The notes under the pieces are model-generated. The model had not been told where the DNA came from, made no database searches, and was given only the letters and a program-made list of their open reading frames with translations. From positions 62,001-126,000 of the forward strand of contig NZ_JAYKPK010000005.1 of assembly GCF_035117555.1 (NCBI RefSeq): 64,000 nucleotides of DNA. Direction: 5' to 3'. This DNA comes from Yoonia sp035117555. GTDB taxonomy: Bacteria > Pseudomonadota > Alphaproteobacteria > Rhodobacterales > Rhodobacteraceae. Shown piece by piece: positions 1 to 7,761 of the stretch (positions within the stretch are counted from its first letter, which is position 1; each line of letters starts with the position of its first letter). Both the position numbers and the translations under genes were made by a program.

Positions 1-572
1 TCGGCGATCACGATTTCGGTCGCGGTCTGTTCAGGCGCTGTGGCTTGCTGTTCGGGCACAGCGACTTCAGCCGGGGCGGTTTCATCCGGGATGACAGCCT
101 CACGCGAGGTGTCGGAAATCTGCGCATCAGGCGGCGGTGGCGCGGTCGGAGTCGAGGCGATCCGCTCTGACGGCGCTTGCGTCGGATCCGGGCTCGGCGG
201 TAGGTCCGGTGCGGGTGCCGGTTCCGCAGGCGGCGGCGGCGGCGGCGGCGGGGCCTGCACCACTGGCGGCGGTGGTGCTTCCACTGGTGGTGGCGGCGGT
301 GCTTCAACCGGCGGCGTCGGCGGTGTGTCCGCGACAGGTGGTGGCGGTGGTGGCGTATCATCCACTTCTGGCATCACAGGCGCGTCGGGCGGGGCATCAC
401 CGGGCTGCGGCGTGCGGGCGGCCATCATCTGCTCAAACTCTTCGCCGGACATCACCGTCACATCCATGGCCTGCATTGGCGTGGGCTGCGATTGCATCCC
501 CAACCCCAGCAGGAGCCAGCCGATCAGACCAACATGGCCGACCGCAGAGATATAGGTGCCCGGCGTCTGCAT
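1..572 (-). CDS. tolA: TolA/TonB-like cell envelope protein, 3' end outside window
   Basis: This is the N-terminal 190 codons of a TolA-type protein; the rest lies beyond the window edge. A single membrane segment sits at about residues 8-26, after a very short cytoplasmic start. It is followed by an extreme proline-rich stretch (about residues 65-145, many PPPP runs with VEAPPPP repeats) that should span the periplasm. TolA links the TolQR motor to Pal and the outer membrane. The ATG is one base after the tolR stop, so the two genes are almost certainly cotranscribed. The C-terminal domain that would separate TolA from a TonB-like protein is not visible; the call rests on position next to tolR and tolQ. 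Confidence 0.82.
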   Translation of the reverse strand, partial: MQTPGTYISAVGHVGLIGWLLLGLGMQSQPTPMQAMDVTVMSGEEFEQMMAARTPQPGDAPPDAPVMPEVDDTPPPPPPVADTPPTPPVEAPPPPPVEAPPPPVVQAPPPPPPPPAEPAPAPDLPPSPDPTQAPSERIASTPTAPPPPDAQISDTSREAVIPDETAPAEVAVPEQQATAPEQTATEIVIA

Positions 573-573
573 T

Positions 574-1050
<477 letters not shown>

Positions 1051-1051
1051 A

Positions 1052-1726
1052 TCAGCTGTCCAACTGACGGCTGAGGATGGTGGCGAATTCATCGGCAAAG
1101 GCTTCATAGCCTGCCACGATCCGGTCACTGTCAGCGGAAAGTTTGTTGTAATAGATCACGGCGGGAATAGCGGCCAGCAGGCCCAGACCGGTGGCCAAAA
1201 GCGCCTCGGCGATACCGGGGGCCACAACGGCAAGGTTGGTATTCTGCGCCTCGGCGATTTCGATAAAGGCGTTCATGATCCCCCAGACGGTGCCGAACAG
1301 GCCGACAAACGGCGCTGTCGCCCCGACCGTGGCCAGCACCGGCAGACCTTTTTGCAGGCGCGCGGCCTCTTTCGCGATGGCCACATCCATCGACCTATCG
1401 ATCCGGGCTGTGGCCCCGGCGATCAGCCCGCCATCCTGCCGGTGTGACCTTCGCCATTCCAGCATCCCTGCGGCAAATATCTTCTCTGACGCCCCGTCAG
1501 GGTCCGGCCCGATCTGGTCAAACAGCTGATCCAGTGGTTCGCCCGACCAGAAGGCGCGGTCGAACACCTCTGCCTCGGACCGGGCGCGGCGGAACTGCAG
1601 GGTCTTGTCGATGATGATCGCCCAGCACCAGATCGATGCCGCGATCAACATGATCATGACCAGTTTGACGATGATCGTCGCGCGCGCGAACAGCGCCCAC
1701 ATTGTGAATTCGTTTGCTACTTCCAT
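1052..1726 (-). CDS. tolQ: TolQ, MotA/ExbB-type motor subunit
   Basis: A 224-residue MotA/TolQ/ExbB family protein with a first membrane helix at about residues 14-36. A second pair of helices near the C-terminus holds the segments ATVGATAPFVGLFGTVWGI and GIAEALLATGLGLLAAIPAV, which are typical of TolQ. It surrounds the TolR dimer and forms the proton path of the Tol-Pal system. The ATG at 1726 gives the usual N-terminus; a TTG 15 codons upstream would add residues not expected in the family. It is followed at one-base spacing by tolR. ybgC lies upstream across a gap of about 110 bases that may hold a promoter. Confidence 0.93.
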   Translation of the reverse strand: MEVANEFTMWALFARATIIVKLVMIMLIAASIWCWAIIIDKTLQFRRARSEAEVFDRAFWSGEPLDQLFDQIGPDPDGASEKIFAAGMLEWRRSHRQDGGLIAGATARIDRSMDVAIAKEAARLQKGLPVLATVGATAPFVGLFGTVWGIMNAFIEIAEAQNTNLAVVAPGIAEALLATGLGLLAAIPAVIYYNKLSADSDRIVAGYEAFADEFATILSRQLDS

Positions 1727-1837
1727 GTGCCTGCTCTGCCTGACGGCCCTGTTTGGGCTCAATTGCGCCAACCATTACCGCAAAGCCTAAGGCAAATCCA
1801 ACCAAACCCGCATCACAATGCCGAAAAGCGTGCGATT

Positions 1838-2212
1838 TTATGGGCGGATCGCCGCTGGCAGGCGGGCGGGGATGCCATCACTAGTCATGCAGATGATCGT
1901 GACGGTGGCGCTGAACAGGATCGTCTGCCCGCGTTTGACATCCTGCCGCATGACCAGCCGCGCGCCTGATCCGGGCAAACGTGTCGTTTCCACCCGCAGC
2001 AGATCATCATAGCGGGCGGGGGCAAGATAATCCGCCTCGACCCGCCGCACCGCGAAGACGAGGCCATCGGCCTTCATCTGCGCCTGATCGATGCCCAATT
2101 CGCGGACCCATTCGCTGCGCGCGCGTTCGATGAAACGCAGGTAATTGGCGTAATAGACGATGCCGGCAAAGTCAGTGTCTTCGTAATAGACGCGCAGATC
2201 GAAGCTATGCAT
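1838..2212 (-). CDS. ybgC: YbgC-type acyl-CoA thioesterase
   Basis: A 124-residue hotdog-fold thioesterase. The N-terminal motif YYEDTDFAGIVYYANYLRF contains the catalytic aspartate (Asp14) and the conserved Tyr-Tyr-Ala-Asn segment of YbgC/4-hydroxybenzoyl-CoA thioesterases. YbgC proteins hydrolyse short-chain or acyl-carrier-protein-linked acyl thioesters and are almost always encoded next to tolQRA, as here. The start codon overlaps the stop of the upstream gene by one base (TGATG), suggesting translational coupling. Confidence 0.9.
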   Translation of the reverse strand: MHSFDLRVYYEDTDFAGIVYYANYLRFIERARSEWVRELGIDQAQMKADGLVFAVRRVEADYLAPARYDDLLRVETTRLPGSGARLVMRQDVKRGQTILFSATVTIICMTSDGIPARLPAAIRP

Positions 2213-2832
2213 CAGCTTGGCCTTTGCACACGCGCGGCAAGCCGCAAGGCATGGGCCGGGTCGCGCGCAATGACCGGCATCACCGGATCATAGGCGGCGC
2301 GGATCACATCGGCAACTTCGGGGTGCAGGACGGCATTGCCGTTGATCAGGGCGAGCGGCGGGGTGTCTGTGAACGCCATGTCCGACCAGAGCAGGATCAC
2401 CTGCACCGCCTGCGACAGCGCCAGCGTATCGGCAGGGACCTGCGCCAGATGGTTGTCCATCCGCAGGAAGACAAAAGCGGCCTTGATCCCGCCTGCATCA
2501 TCAAAGCGGAAAATACGGTATTGATTGGCATCGGCCTTGTGCAGACGCGCGACCAGATCGGCAAGGTCCGGCACCAGCCGCGCGAGATGCGGCACTTCGG
2601 TCAGCTCCGCCCAGTCGGCGCAGAAAAAGACCATCAGATTGGCACCCAGCTCGGTATCGACTTCGCCGATCTCATGATTGGCGAGCAGCACCACAGCCTC
2701 AATCGCGCCTTTGAAGACGGACAGCGTCGCATCATCAACGCCAAAGACCACCGGCACAATGGGCCGTCCCCAGCGGGCAAAGACATAAGCGCCATCAGAG
2801 CGGGTGAAATAGGGGGTAACGTCCTGCATCAT
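2212..2832 (-). CDS. conserved protein of unknown function between ruvB and ybgC
   Basis: A 206-residue protein with no motif I can assign. It is rich in hydrophobic and acidic residues with no signal peptide and no convincing membrane helix, so it is probably cytoplasmic. Two methionines open the frame (2832 and 2829); the first directly follows the ruvB stop. Its stop overlaps the ybgC start by one base. The tight packing shows it is a real gene translated from the ruv-ybgC message. A role in envelope biology or DNA repair cannot be decided from position alone. Confidence 0.75.
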   Translation of the reverse strand: MMQDVTPYFTRSDGAYVFARWGRPIVPVVFGVDDATLSVFKGAIEAVVLLANHEIGEVDTELGANLMVFFCADWAELTEVPHLARLVPDLADLVARLHKADANQYRIFRFDDAGGIKAAFVFLRMDNHLAQVPADTLALSQAVQVILLWSDMAFTDTPPLALINGNAVLHPEVADVIRAAYDPVMPVIARDPAHALRLAARVQRPS

Positions 2833-3861
2833 CTATCCAAACAAATCCGACTGTGGCTTTGGCGCATCCAGCCCCAGATGCGCCCAAGCCGCCTGCGCCA
2901 GCATCCGGCCGCGCGGGGTGCGTTGGATCAGGCCTTTTTGCAGCAAATAAGGCTCGATCACATCCTCCAGCGAATCGCGGCTTTCAGAAAGGGCAGCCGA
3001 CAGCGTCTCAATCCCCACCGGCCCACCGGCATAGCTTTCCGCAATCAGGCGCAGGTACCGGCGGTCGGCCTGATCGAGGCCCATGTCATCTACACCCAGC
3101 CGGTTGAGCGCCATATCGGCGATTTCCTGCGTCACCGTCCCGTCGCCTTCGACAATCGCGAAATCCACGACGCGGCGCAGCAGCCGCCCTGCGATCCGTG
3201 GCGTGCCACGGGCACGGCGGGCGATCTCTGCCGCACCTTCATCGGCGGCGGGAGCGCCCAAAAGCCGCGCGGCACGGGTGACGATCAGGTGGAGTTCGTC
3301 CTGTGTGTAGAATTCCAGCCTTGTCGGGATGCCGAAACGGTCGCGGAGGGGTGTGGTCAAAAGACCCATCCGCGTGGTCGCGCCGACCAGCGTGAAAGGC
3401 TGCAATTCGATCCGCACGGTGCGCGCGGCGGGGCCTTCGCCAATCACCAGATCGAGCGCGAAATCTTCCAACGCGGGATAAAGCACTTCCTCCACCGCCG
3501 GGTTCAGCCGGTGGATTTCGTCGATGAACAGCACATCGCGGGCTTCCAGATTGGTCAGGATCGCAGCCAGATCGCCAGCCTTGGCCAGCACCGGGCCAGA
3601 GGTCATGCGAAACCCTACCCCCAATTCACGCGCCATGATCTGCGCCAGGGTGGTCTTCCCGAGGCCCGGCGGGCCATGGAACAGCGTGTGATCCATCGCC
3701 TCGCCACGCCTGCGGGCGCTTTCGATGAAGACCTTGAGGTTGGCACGCGCCTCGCGCTGGCCGATGAATTCGTCCAGGCTCTGCGGGCGCAGGGCGCGGT
3801 CGGAATCCTCGGGCTGGCGTTCGGGGCGCAGGGTGGGGTCAGGCTGGGTCATCGGCCCCAT
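2833..3861 (-). CDS. ruvB: RuvB, Holliday junction branch migration helicase
   Basis: A 342-residue AAA+ ATPase. Walker A (GPPGLGKTTL), Walker B (LFIDEIHRL), the sensor GATTRMG and the arginine-finger segment RDRFG are all present. The C-terminal winged-helix DNA-binding domain holds PRGRMLAQAAWAHLG. RuvB hexamers drive branch migration on junctions held by RuvA. The ATG chosen directly follows the ruvA stop; a second ATG three codons later is an alternative. Order is ruvC-ruvA-ruvB, all leftward, followed by an unknown gene and ybgC. Confidence 0.97.
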   Translation of the reverse strand: MGPMTQPDPTLRPERQPEDSDRALRPQSLDEFIGQREARANLKVFIESARRRGEAMDHTLFHGPPGLGKTTLAQIMARELGVGFRMTSGPVLAKAGDLAAILTNLEARDVLFIDEIHRLNPAVEEVLYPALEDFALDLVIGEGPAARTVRIELQPFTLVGATTRMGLLTTPLRDRFGIPTRLEFYTQDELHLIVTRAARLLGAPAADEGAAEIARRARGTPRIAGRLLRRVVDFAIVEGDGTVTQEIADMALNRLGVDDMGLDQADRRYLRLIAESYAGGPVGIETLSAALSESRDSLEDVIEPYLLQKGLIQRTPRGRMLAQAAWAHLGLDAPKPQSDLFG

Positions 3862-4521
3862 CTAGCCCTTCGGTGCCAGAAGCTGCAAGGCGGCGCGGAT
3901 CAGCGCGGAGGCATCGGCGTCCGGATCAGCGCCCAAGGCCTGCACCACGGCACTGGCGGCATCGCCGGGCGCATAGCCAAGGTTGCCAAGGGCAGACATC
4001 GCATCGGCCTGCGCGGTGCTTGTCGGTTGCGCGGGGGCTTTGCGAGGGCTGGGTGTGGGATCAGCCTCGATCACCTCGTCACCGGTCGCCGCTGCCACAC
4101 CTGCGCCCAAAGCCATCACGCCGGGGGCTTTGTCTTTCAGTTCGATGATCACCCGTTGCGCGGTCTTGGGTCCAACGCCACGCGCCTTTGCAACGGCATT
4201 CCAATCGCCCAGCGCAATCGCACGGCTGACACCATCAGCCCCCAAAGCGCCAAGGATAGCAAGAGAGGCTTTCGCCCCGATCCCCTGCACGGACATCAGC
4301 AGGCGATGCCATTCCTTCTCCACCAGCGTGGTGAAGCCGAAGAGTTGCAGGATATCTTCGCGGACCAGCAGGTCAGTATAAAGCGCCACAGCCTCGCCAT
4401 TCCCCGGTAGGCTGGCCATCACACGGTCAGAGACGTAAACAAGATAACCGACCCCACGCACATCGATCAGCACATGGTCGGTGCTGCGGTATTCCAGCCG
4501 TCCGGCGATCTTGCCAATCAT
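3862..4521 (-). CDS. ruvA: RuvA, Holliday junction-binding subunit
   Basis: A 219-residue RuvA. The N-terminal OB fold begins MIGKIAGRLEYR. Two helix-hairpin-helix motifs are visible, at VQGIGAKASLAI and ARGVGPKTAQRVI. The C-terminal domain III (ALGNLGYAPGDAASAVVQAL), which contacts RuvB, follows a flexible linker. The start overlaps the ruvC stop in an ATGA quartet and the stop abuts the ruvB start, so the three genes are one transcript. Confidence 0.96.
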   Translation of the reverse strand: MIGKIAGRLEYRSTDHVLIDVRGVGYLVYVSDRVMASLPGNGEAVALYTDLLVREDILQLFGFTTLVEKEWHRLLMSVQGIGAKASLAILGALGADGVSRAIALGDWNAVAKARGVGPKTAQRVIIELKDKAPGVMALGAGVAAATGDEVIEADPTPSPRKAPAQPTSTAQADAMSALGNLGYAPGDAASAVVQALGADPDADASALIRAALQLLAPKG

Positions 4522-5024
4522 GCGCTGGCCTTTGCAAGGGCGATATTCAAACGGTTCGCCGATTGCAGATGATGCGCGTGGCAGATCGCAATCGCCAGCG
4601 CATCGGCCGCGTCCGGCCCGGCGAGTTTCACACCGGGCAATTGCAGTTTGACCATATGGGCGACCTGCACCTTATCGGCATGGCCGACGCCAACGACGGC
4701 CTTTTTGATCGCATTGGGCGCGTATTCCCCGATCCGCAGACCAGCCTGCGCTGTCACCAGCAAGGCGATCCCGCGCGCCTGACCCAGTTTCAGCGTGCCG
4801 ACGCCGTCTTTGTTGACAAAGGTCTGCTCCACCGCAGCCTCGGTCGGGGCATGCAGCGCGATCATGCTGGCCAACTGATCATAAAGCGACAACAGCCGCA
4901 TCGCCAGATCATCACCGGTTGAATGGCTGATGCCGTTGGCGACATGGGTGATCCGCGCGCCGACCACATCAATCAGGCCCCAGCCCATGTTCCGCAGGCC
5001 CGGATCAATCCCCAAAACGCGCAT
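4518..5024 (-). CDS. ruvC: RuvC, Holliday junction resolvase
   Basis: A 168-residue RuvC endonuclease. The first catalytic aspartate lies in GIDPGLRNMGWG at the N-terminus, the catalytic glutamate in EAAVEQTF, and the C-terminal pair of aspartates in GPDAADALAIAICHAH. It cuts the four-way junctions processed by RuvAB. The ATG at 5024 gives the standard MRVLGIDPG start; an upstream in-frame extension reads as non-coding. A degenerate LexA-like box (5060-5074) lies 36 bases upstream. Confidence 0.96.
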   Translation of the reverse strand: MRVLGIDPGLRNMGWGLIDVVGARITHVANGISHSTGDDLAMRLLSLYDQLASMIALHAPTEAAVEQTFVNKDGVGTLKLGQARGIALLVTAQAGLRIGEYAPNAIKKAVVGVGHADKVQVAHMVKLQLPGVKLAGPDAADALAIAICHAHHLQSANRLNIALAKASA

Positions 5025-5059
5025 CGCTCTGCCCCTTTTTATTCTGTTGCGGCAGGCTA

Positions 5060-5074
5060 GCACAAAAGGCGAAC
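5060..5074 (-). promoter_or_regulatory. possible LexA (SOS) box upstream of ruvC
   Basis: On the ruvC strand the sequence reads GTTC, seven bases, GTGC. The alphaproteobacterial LexA site is GTTC-N7-GTTC, so this is one mismatch away. It is 36 bases before the ruvC start, a reasonable place for a repressor of the ruv operon, which is SOS-controlled in many bacteria. A one-mismatch 8-base pattern is weak evidence. Confidence 0.3.
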
Positions 5075-5329
5075 AAAGACCAAGCACCTTTGGCGGGGCG
5101 CTCTGCGCGCAACGATCAGAGGTGATAGCTGAGCCGTCAGATTAGGGCCGTAATGTGACATTGGCATGACCAATAAAATAGGGCGATCTGAGGGCTTTTG
5201 CCTAAATAATTGGCATTCTGAAAACGCATATGACCCATGCAAAAACAGGTCTGGTGCGGCGGTAGAAACGCTCCTAAGTGCCCGGTATCAGATTTTCGCT
5301 GCAAAGCAGCATGTACAAGGAACATGGCC
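5075..5329. other. intergenic region between ruvC and the DUF1127 gene
   Basis: Together with the ruvC leader this is about 300 bases without a gene, upstream of two diverging transcripts. Short open frames on both strands here lack plausible ribosome sites or family similarity. It is AT-richer than its surroundings around 5155-5240, consistent with promoters. I see no clear sigma-70 pair, riboswitch or repeat. Confidence 0.5.
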
Positions 5330-5539
5330 ATGGCCACTTTTGAAACCAATCCCTCTGCTGCCAGCACATTCGCTGGCCGCGTCTCTTCTTTCTTCGTCTC
5401 CGTTGTCGGCGCTGTCGCCGCATGGAACGATGCACGGCTGACACGGAACGCGCTGTCGAAACTGTCAGCACGCGAACTGGACGATATCGGCCTGTGCTAC
5501 AGCGATATCGACGCCATTGCCGCACGCGGCGCACGCTAA
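5330..5539 (+). CDS. small DUF1127 (YjiS-like) protein
   Basis: A 69-residue protein ending in the DUF1127 signature: WNDARLTRNALSKLSAREL followed by DDIGLCYSDID. That arginine-rich amphipathic domain has been linked to RNA binding; CcaF1 of Rhodobacter sphaeroides is a DUF1127 protein. The ATG at 5330 is preferred because an AAGGA at 5317-5321 lies eight bases upstream. The in-frame ATG at 5324 would sit only two bases from it. A strong intrinsic terminator follows. In R. sphaeroides such a gene heads a cluster of small RNAs; none is evident here. Confidence 0.85.
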   Translation: MATFETNPSAASTFAGRVSSFFVSVVGAVAAWNDARLTRNALSKLSARELDDIGLCYSDIDAIAARGAR

Positions 5540-5557
5540 GCCCGACAGCTAAGCAAC

Positions 5558-5586
5558 AAAGCCGCGCTGGAAACAGCGCGGCTTTT
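5558..5586 (+). terminator. intrinsic terminator after the DUF1127 gene
   Basis: A perfect 9-bp stem (GCCGCGCTG with CAGCGCGGC, four-base loop GAAA) is flanked by AAA and TTTT. The A-tract on the left means it could also stop transcription of the leftward gene ending at 5595. Confidence 0.88.
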
Positions 5587-5594
5587 GCATGAGA

Positions 5595-5939
5595 TCAGCC
5601 TAGATAGGACGCCATCAGCCCCGCGATTGCTTTGGTCAGCGGGTCTATCTGCAAGAGCCATCCCACCAGTTGATCCAGGAGGCCACCTTCGGCGAGCACC
5701 GCGAGACGTGCAGTATAGGCAGCGTCACCGACATTCGCCACAAAGGCCGCTTTCGACAACACCGCCACAAAGATCAGGATCAGCATGATGCGGAGCGGCA
5801 TACGAGGCCGGTAACCGCGCGGGCGTTCAACGATTAGCCCATTTGATGTCACGGTCTTGATAGAGCCTTTGGACAAACGGTCGCGTTTGCGCAGAATTTG
5901 CCCGACACGTTGGTCGAAATCCGGATCATGTCCAGCCAT
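5595..5939 (-). CDS. small conserved membrane protein, function unknown
   Basis: A 114-residue protein. A charged cytoplasmic N-terminus of about 50 residues (MAGHDPDFDQRVGQILRKRD at the start) leads into one clear membrane helix (RIMLILIFVAVLSKAAFVA), then a mostly hydrophobic C-terminus with a possible second helix near the end. No catalytic motif is visible. It stands alone between prmA and the DUF1127 gene. The start at 5939 was preferred over one 11 codons upstream because the basic, charged start looks natural. A Rhodobacterales-specific family is likely but not proven. Confidence 0.68.
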   Translation of the reverse strand: MAGHDPDFDQRVGQILRKRDRLSKGSIKTVTSNGLIVERPRGYRPRMPLRIMLILIFVAVLSKAAFVANVGDAAYTARLAVLAEGGLLDQLVGWLLQIDPLTKAIAGLMASYLG

Positions 5940-6026
5940 CGCAAACACCCACTCTTGAAACACAACACGCATTGTTTCATGGCACAGATGCTGAACGAAA
6001 TCCAGAACTCACAGCTTAGGCCTGCG

Positions 6027-6893
6027 TCACGATGGCGCGCGCATCACCAGGGTTGTCCAATCGCCGATTGCTGACTGCTTTTTCACCCCAAAACCATGAT
6101 GGCTGTAAACCGCTGCAACCTCTGCCGCTTGTTCATTCAGGATTCCAGACAGGATCAGATATCCCTCGGGCTGCATATTTGCGCTGATATCGGGGGCAAG
6201 GCTGATCAGCGGTCCTTTGAGGATATTGGCAAAGATCAGATCAAAGGGTCCTGTGATCACGTCACCGCCAAATCCGGCAGCGACGACACAATCCACCTGC
6301 CCGTCCAGCCCATTGGCCTGAACATTTGCTCGCGCCACATCGACGGCGACCGGGTCGATATCGCTGGCCAGCACCGGCCCTCCCAGAATCTTGGCTGCTG
6401 CCATGGCCAGAACGGCCGTGCCGCAACCCAGATCAAGGATGCGCCCGCCGGTGAAGTCATCGGCCAGCACATCCTCGAACGCGAGCAGGCAGCCCAAAGT
6501 CGTGCCGTGGTGGCCGGTGCCAAAGGCCATCGCGGCCTCGATCAACAGCGGGATACTGTCTGCCGGCACTTTATCTGCGTCATGTGCGCCATAGACGAAA
6601 AACCGCCCCGCCGGCACTGGGGCCAGATCGCGCTGGACCTTGGACACCCAATCCTGATCGGGGATTTCGGATATGTTGAACGGTTTCGCGCCGTGCAAGG
6701 CCGCCAGCACTGCCAGCGCCCCTGCGTCAGGTGCGGTTTCGGTATAGGCCGCGACCTCCCACAGGCCGGAGCCATCCTCGATCTCAAAGACCCCGGTGCC
6801 GATCGGTTCGGGGTCCAAATGCTCCAGCGCTTCGGCCAAGGCATAGGCGGCATCTTCGCCGGGCATTGTGGTCAGGGCAGTATAGCTGGTCAT
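6027..6893 (-). CDS. prmA: PrmA, ribosomal protein L11 methyltransferase
   Basis: A 288-residue class I SAM-dependent methyltransferase. The SAM-binding motif ILDLGCGTAVLAMAAAKILG lies in the second half, preceded by AFGTGHHGTT (typical of PrmA, which reads AFGTGxHxTT) and followed by the motif IV segment DLIFANILKGPL. PrmA trimethylates several residues of ribosomal protein L11. The N-terminal substrate-recognition domain spans about residues 1-110. The gene is leftward and downstream of msrA with a 50-base gap. Confidence 0.93.
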   Translation of the reverse strand: MTSYTALTTMPGEDAAYALAEALEHLDPEPIGTGVFEIEDGSGLWEVAAYTETAPDAGALAVLAALHGAKPFNISEIPDQDWVSKVQRDLAPVPAGRFFVYGAHDADKVPADSIPLLIEAAMAFGTGHHGTTLGCLLAFEDVLADDFTGGRILDLGCGTAVLAMAAAKILGGPVLASDIDPVAVDVARANVQANGLDGQVDCVVAAGFGGDVITGPFDLIFANILKGPLISLAPDISANMQPEGYLILSGILNEQAAEVAAVYSHHGFGVKKQSAIGDWTTLVMRAPS

Positions 6894-6945
6894 GGCACTT
6901 GCTTTCAGAAAGGTTGCTGCCGCTTAGGACCCTGCCCCGCTTGCG

Positions 6946-7596
6946 TCAAGCACCCACACCAATCGGGCAGGTCACGCCTGTGCCGCCGATCCCGCAATAG
7001 CCATTCGGATTTTTCGACAGATATTGCTGGTGATAATCTTCGGCGAAGTAAAACACCGGCGCGCCGATGATCTCGGTCGTGATGGTGCCATAGCCCGCTT
7101 GGGTCAGACGCGGGGCGAAAGCCTCTTTCGATGCTTCAGCAGCACCCTGTTGGGCGGCATCAAACGTATAGATGCCCGAGCGGTATTGCGTGCCACGGTC
7201 ATTGCCCTGCCGCATGCCTTGGGTCGGGTCATGGCCTTCCCAGAACACCTGCAACAATTGGTCATAGCTGATCACGGCAGGGTCATAGACCACGCGCACG
7301 ACCTCGTTATGGCCGGTCTTGCCGCTGCAGACCTCTTCATAGGTCGGGTTGGGGGTATAGCCGCCGGTATAGCCGACCATCGTGGATTGCACGCCGTCGA
7401 GTTTCCAGAACATCCGCTCCACGCCCCAGAAACAGCCCATGCCGAAAACAGCCTCGGCCATGCCTGCGGGCAGATCCTTGATGATCGGGGTGCCAAAGAC
7501 GTGATGAGTCGCGGCTGTGGGGATCGGCTGTGCGCGGCCGGGCAAGGCGGCGTCGGGGCTGACCATCTGGGTTTTGGCGCTTTGGGTGAAAAACAT
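6946..7596 (-). CDS. msrA: MsrA, peptide methionine-(S)-sulfoxide reductase
   Basis: A 216-residue MsrA. The active-site motif GCFWG places the nucleophilic cysteine at residue 55, followed by GYTGGYTPNPTYEEVC. Further cysteines near the C-terminus (NGYCGIGG and VTCPIG) can act as resolving residues. It repairs oxidised methionine with thioredoxin; trxB lies 13 kb away. The start is set by an AGGAG seven to eleven bases upstream of the ATG at 7596; the much longer open frame that reads through is not supported. Confidence 0.94.
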   Translation of the reverse strand: MFFTQSAKTQMVSPDAALPGRAQPIPTAATHHVFGTPIIKDLPAGMAEAVFGMGCFWGVERMFWKLDGVQSTMVGYTGGYTPNPTYEEVCSGKTGHNEVVRVVYDPAVISYDQLLQVFWEGHDPTQGMRQGNDRGTQYRSGIYTFDAAQQGAAEASKEAFAPRLTQAGYGTITTEIIGAPVFYFAEDYHQQYLSKNPNGYCGIGGTGVTCPIGVGA

Positions 7597-7683
7597 GCCT
7601 GTCTCCTGTGCTAGGCTACAGATATAAGCGCTTTGCGCGCGATTGCTACCTGGCTGCGGCAAAACCGACAGCCTGCCGCAAGC

Positions 7684-7697
7684 TTGATCCACATCAA
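7684..7697 (+). promoter_or_regulatory. FNR box upstream of ccoGHIS
   Basis: TTGATCCACATCAA is a perfect match to the FNR/FnrL consensus TTGAT-N4-ATCAA. It lies 64 bases before the ccoG start and 88 bases before the divergent msrA start. An FnrL gene is in the same window, and cbb3 maturation genes are known FnrL targets in Rhodobacter, so activation at low oxygen is the natural reading. Confidence 0.88.
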
Positions 7698-7761
7698 GGT
7701 TGCCTGCGCCGCGCAGCGATAGACCGGGCCCTGCGAACAGAATTGTTTTGACAGGTGAAAC

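Noticed and set aside
2224..4410. Open frame of 728 codons on the + strand opposite ruvA and ruvB
   Set aside because: It lies fully antisense to clear ruv genes, has no family motif, and its residue mix (His, Arg, Gln rich) is that of a reversed GC-rich gene.
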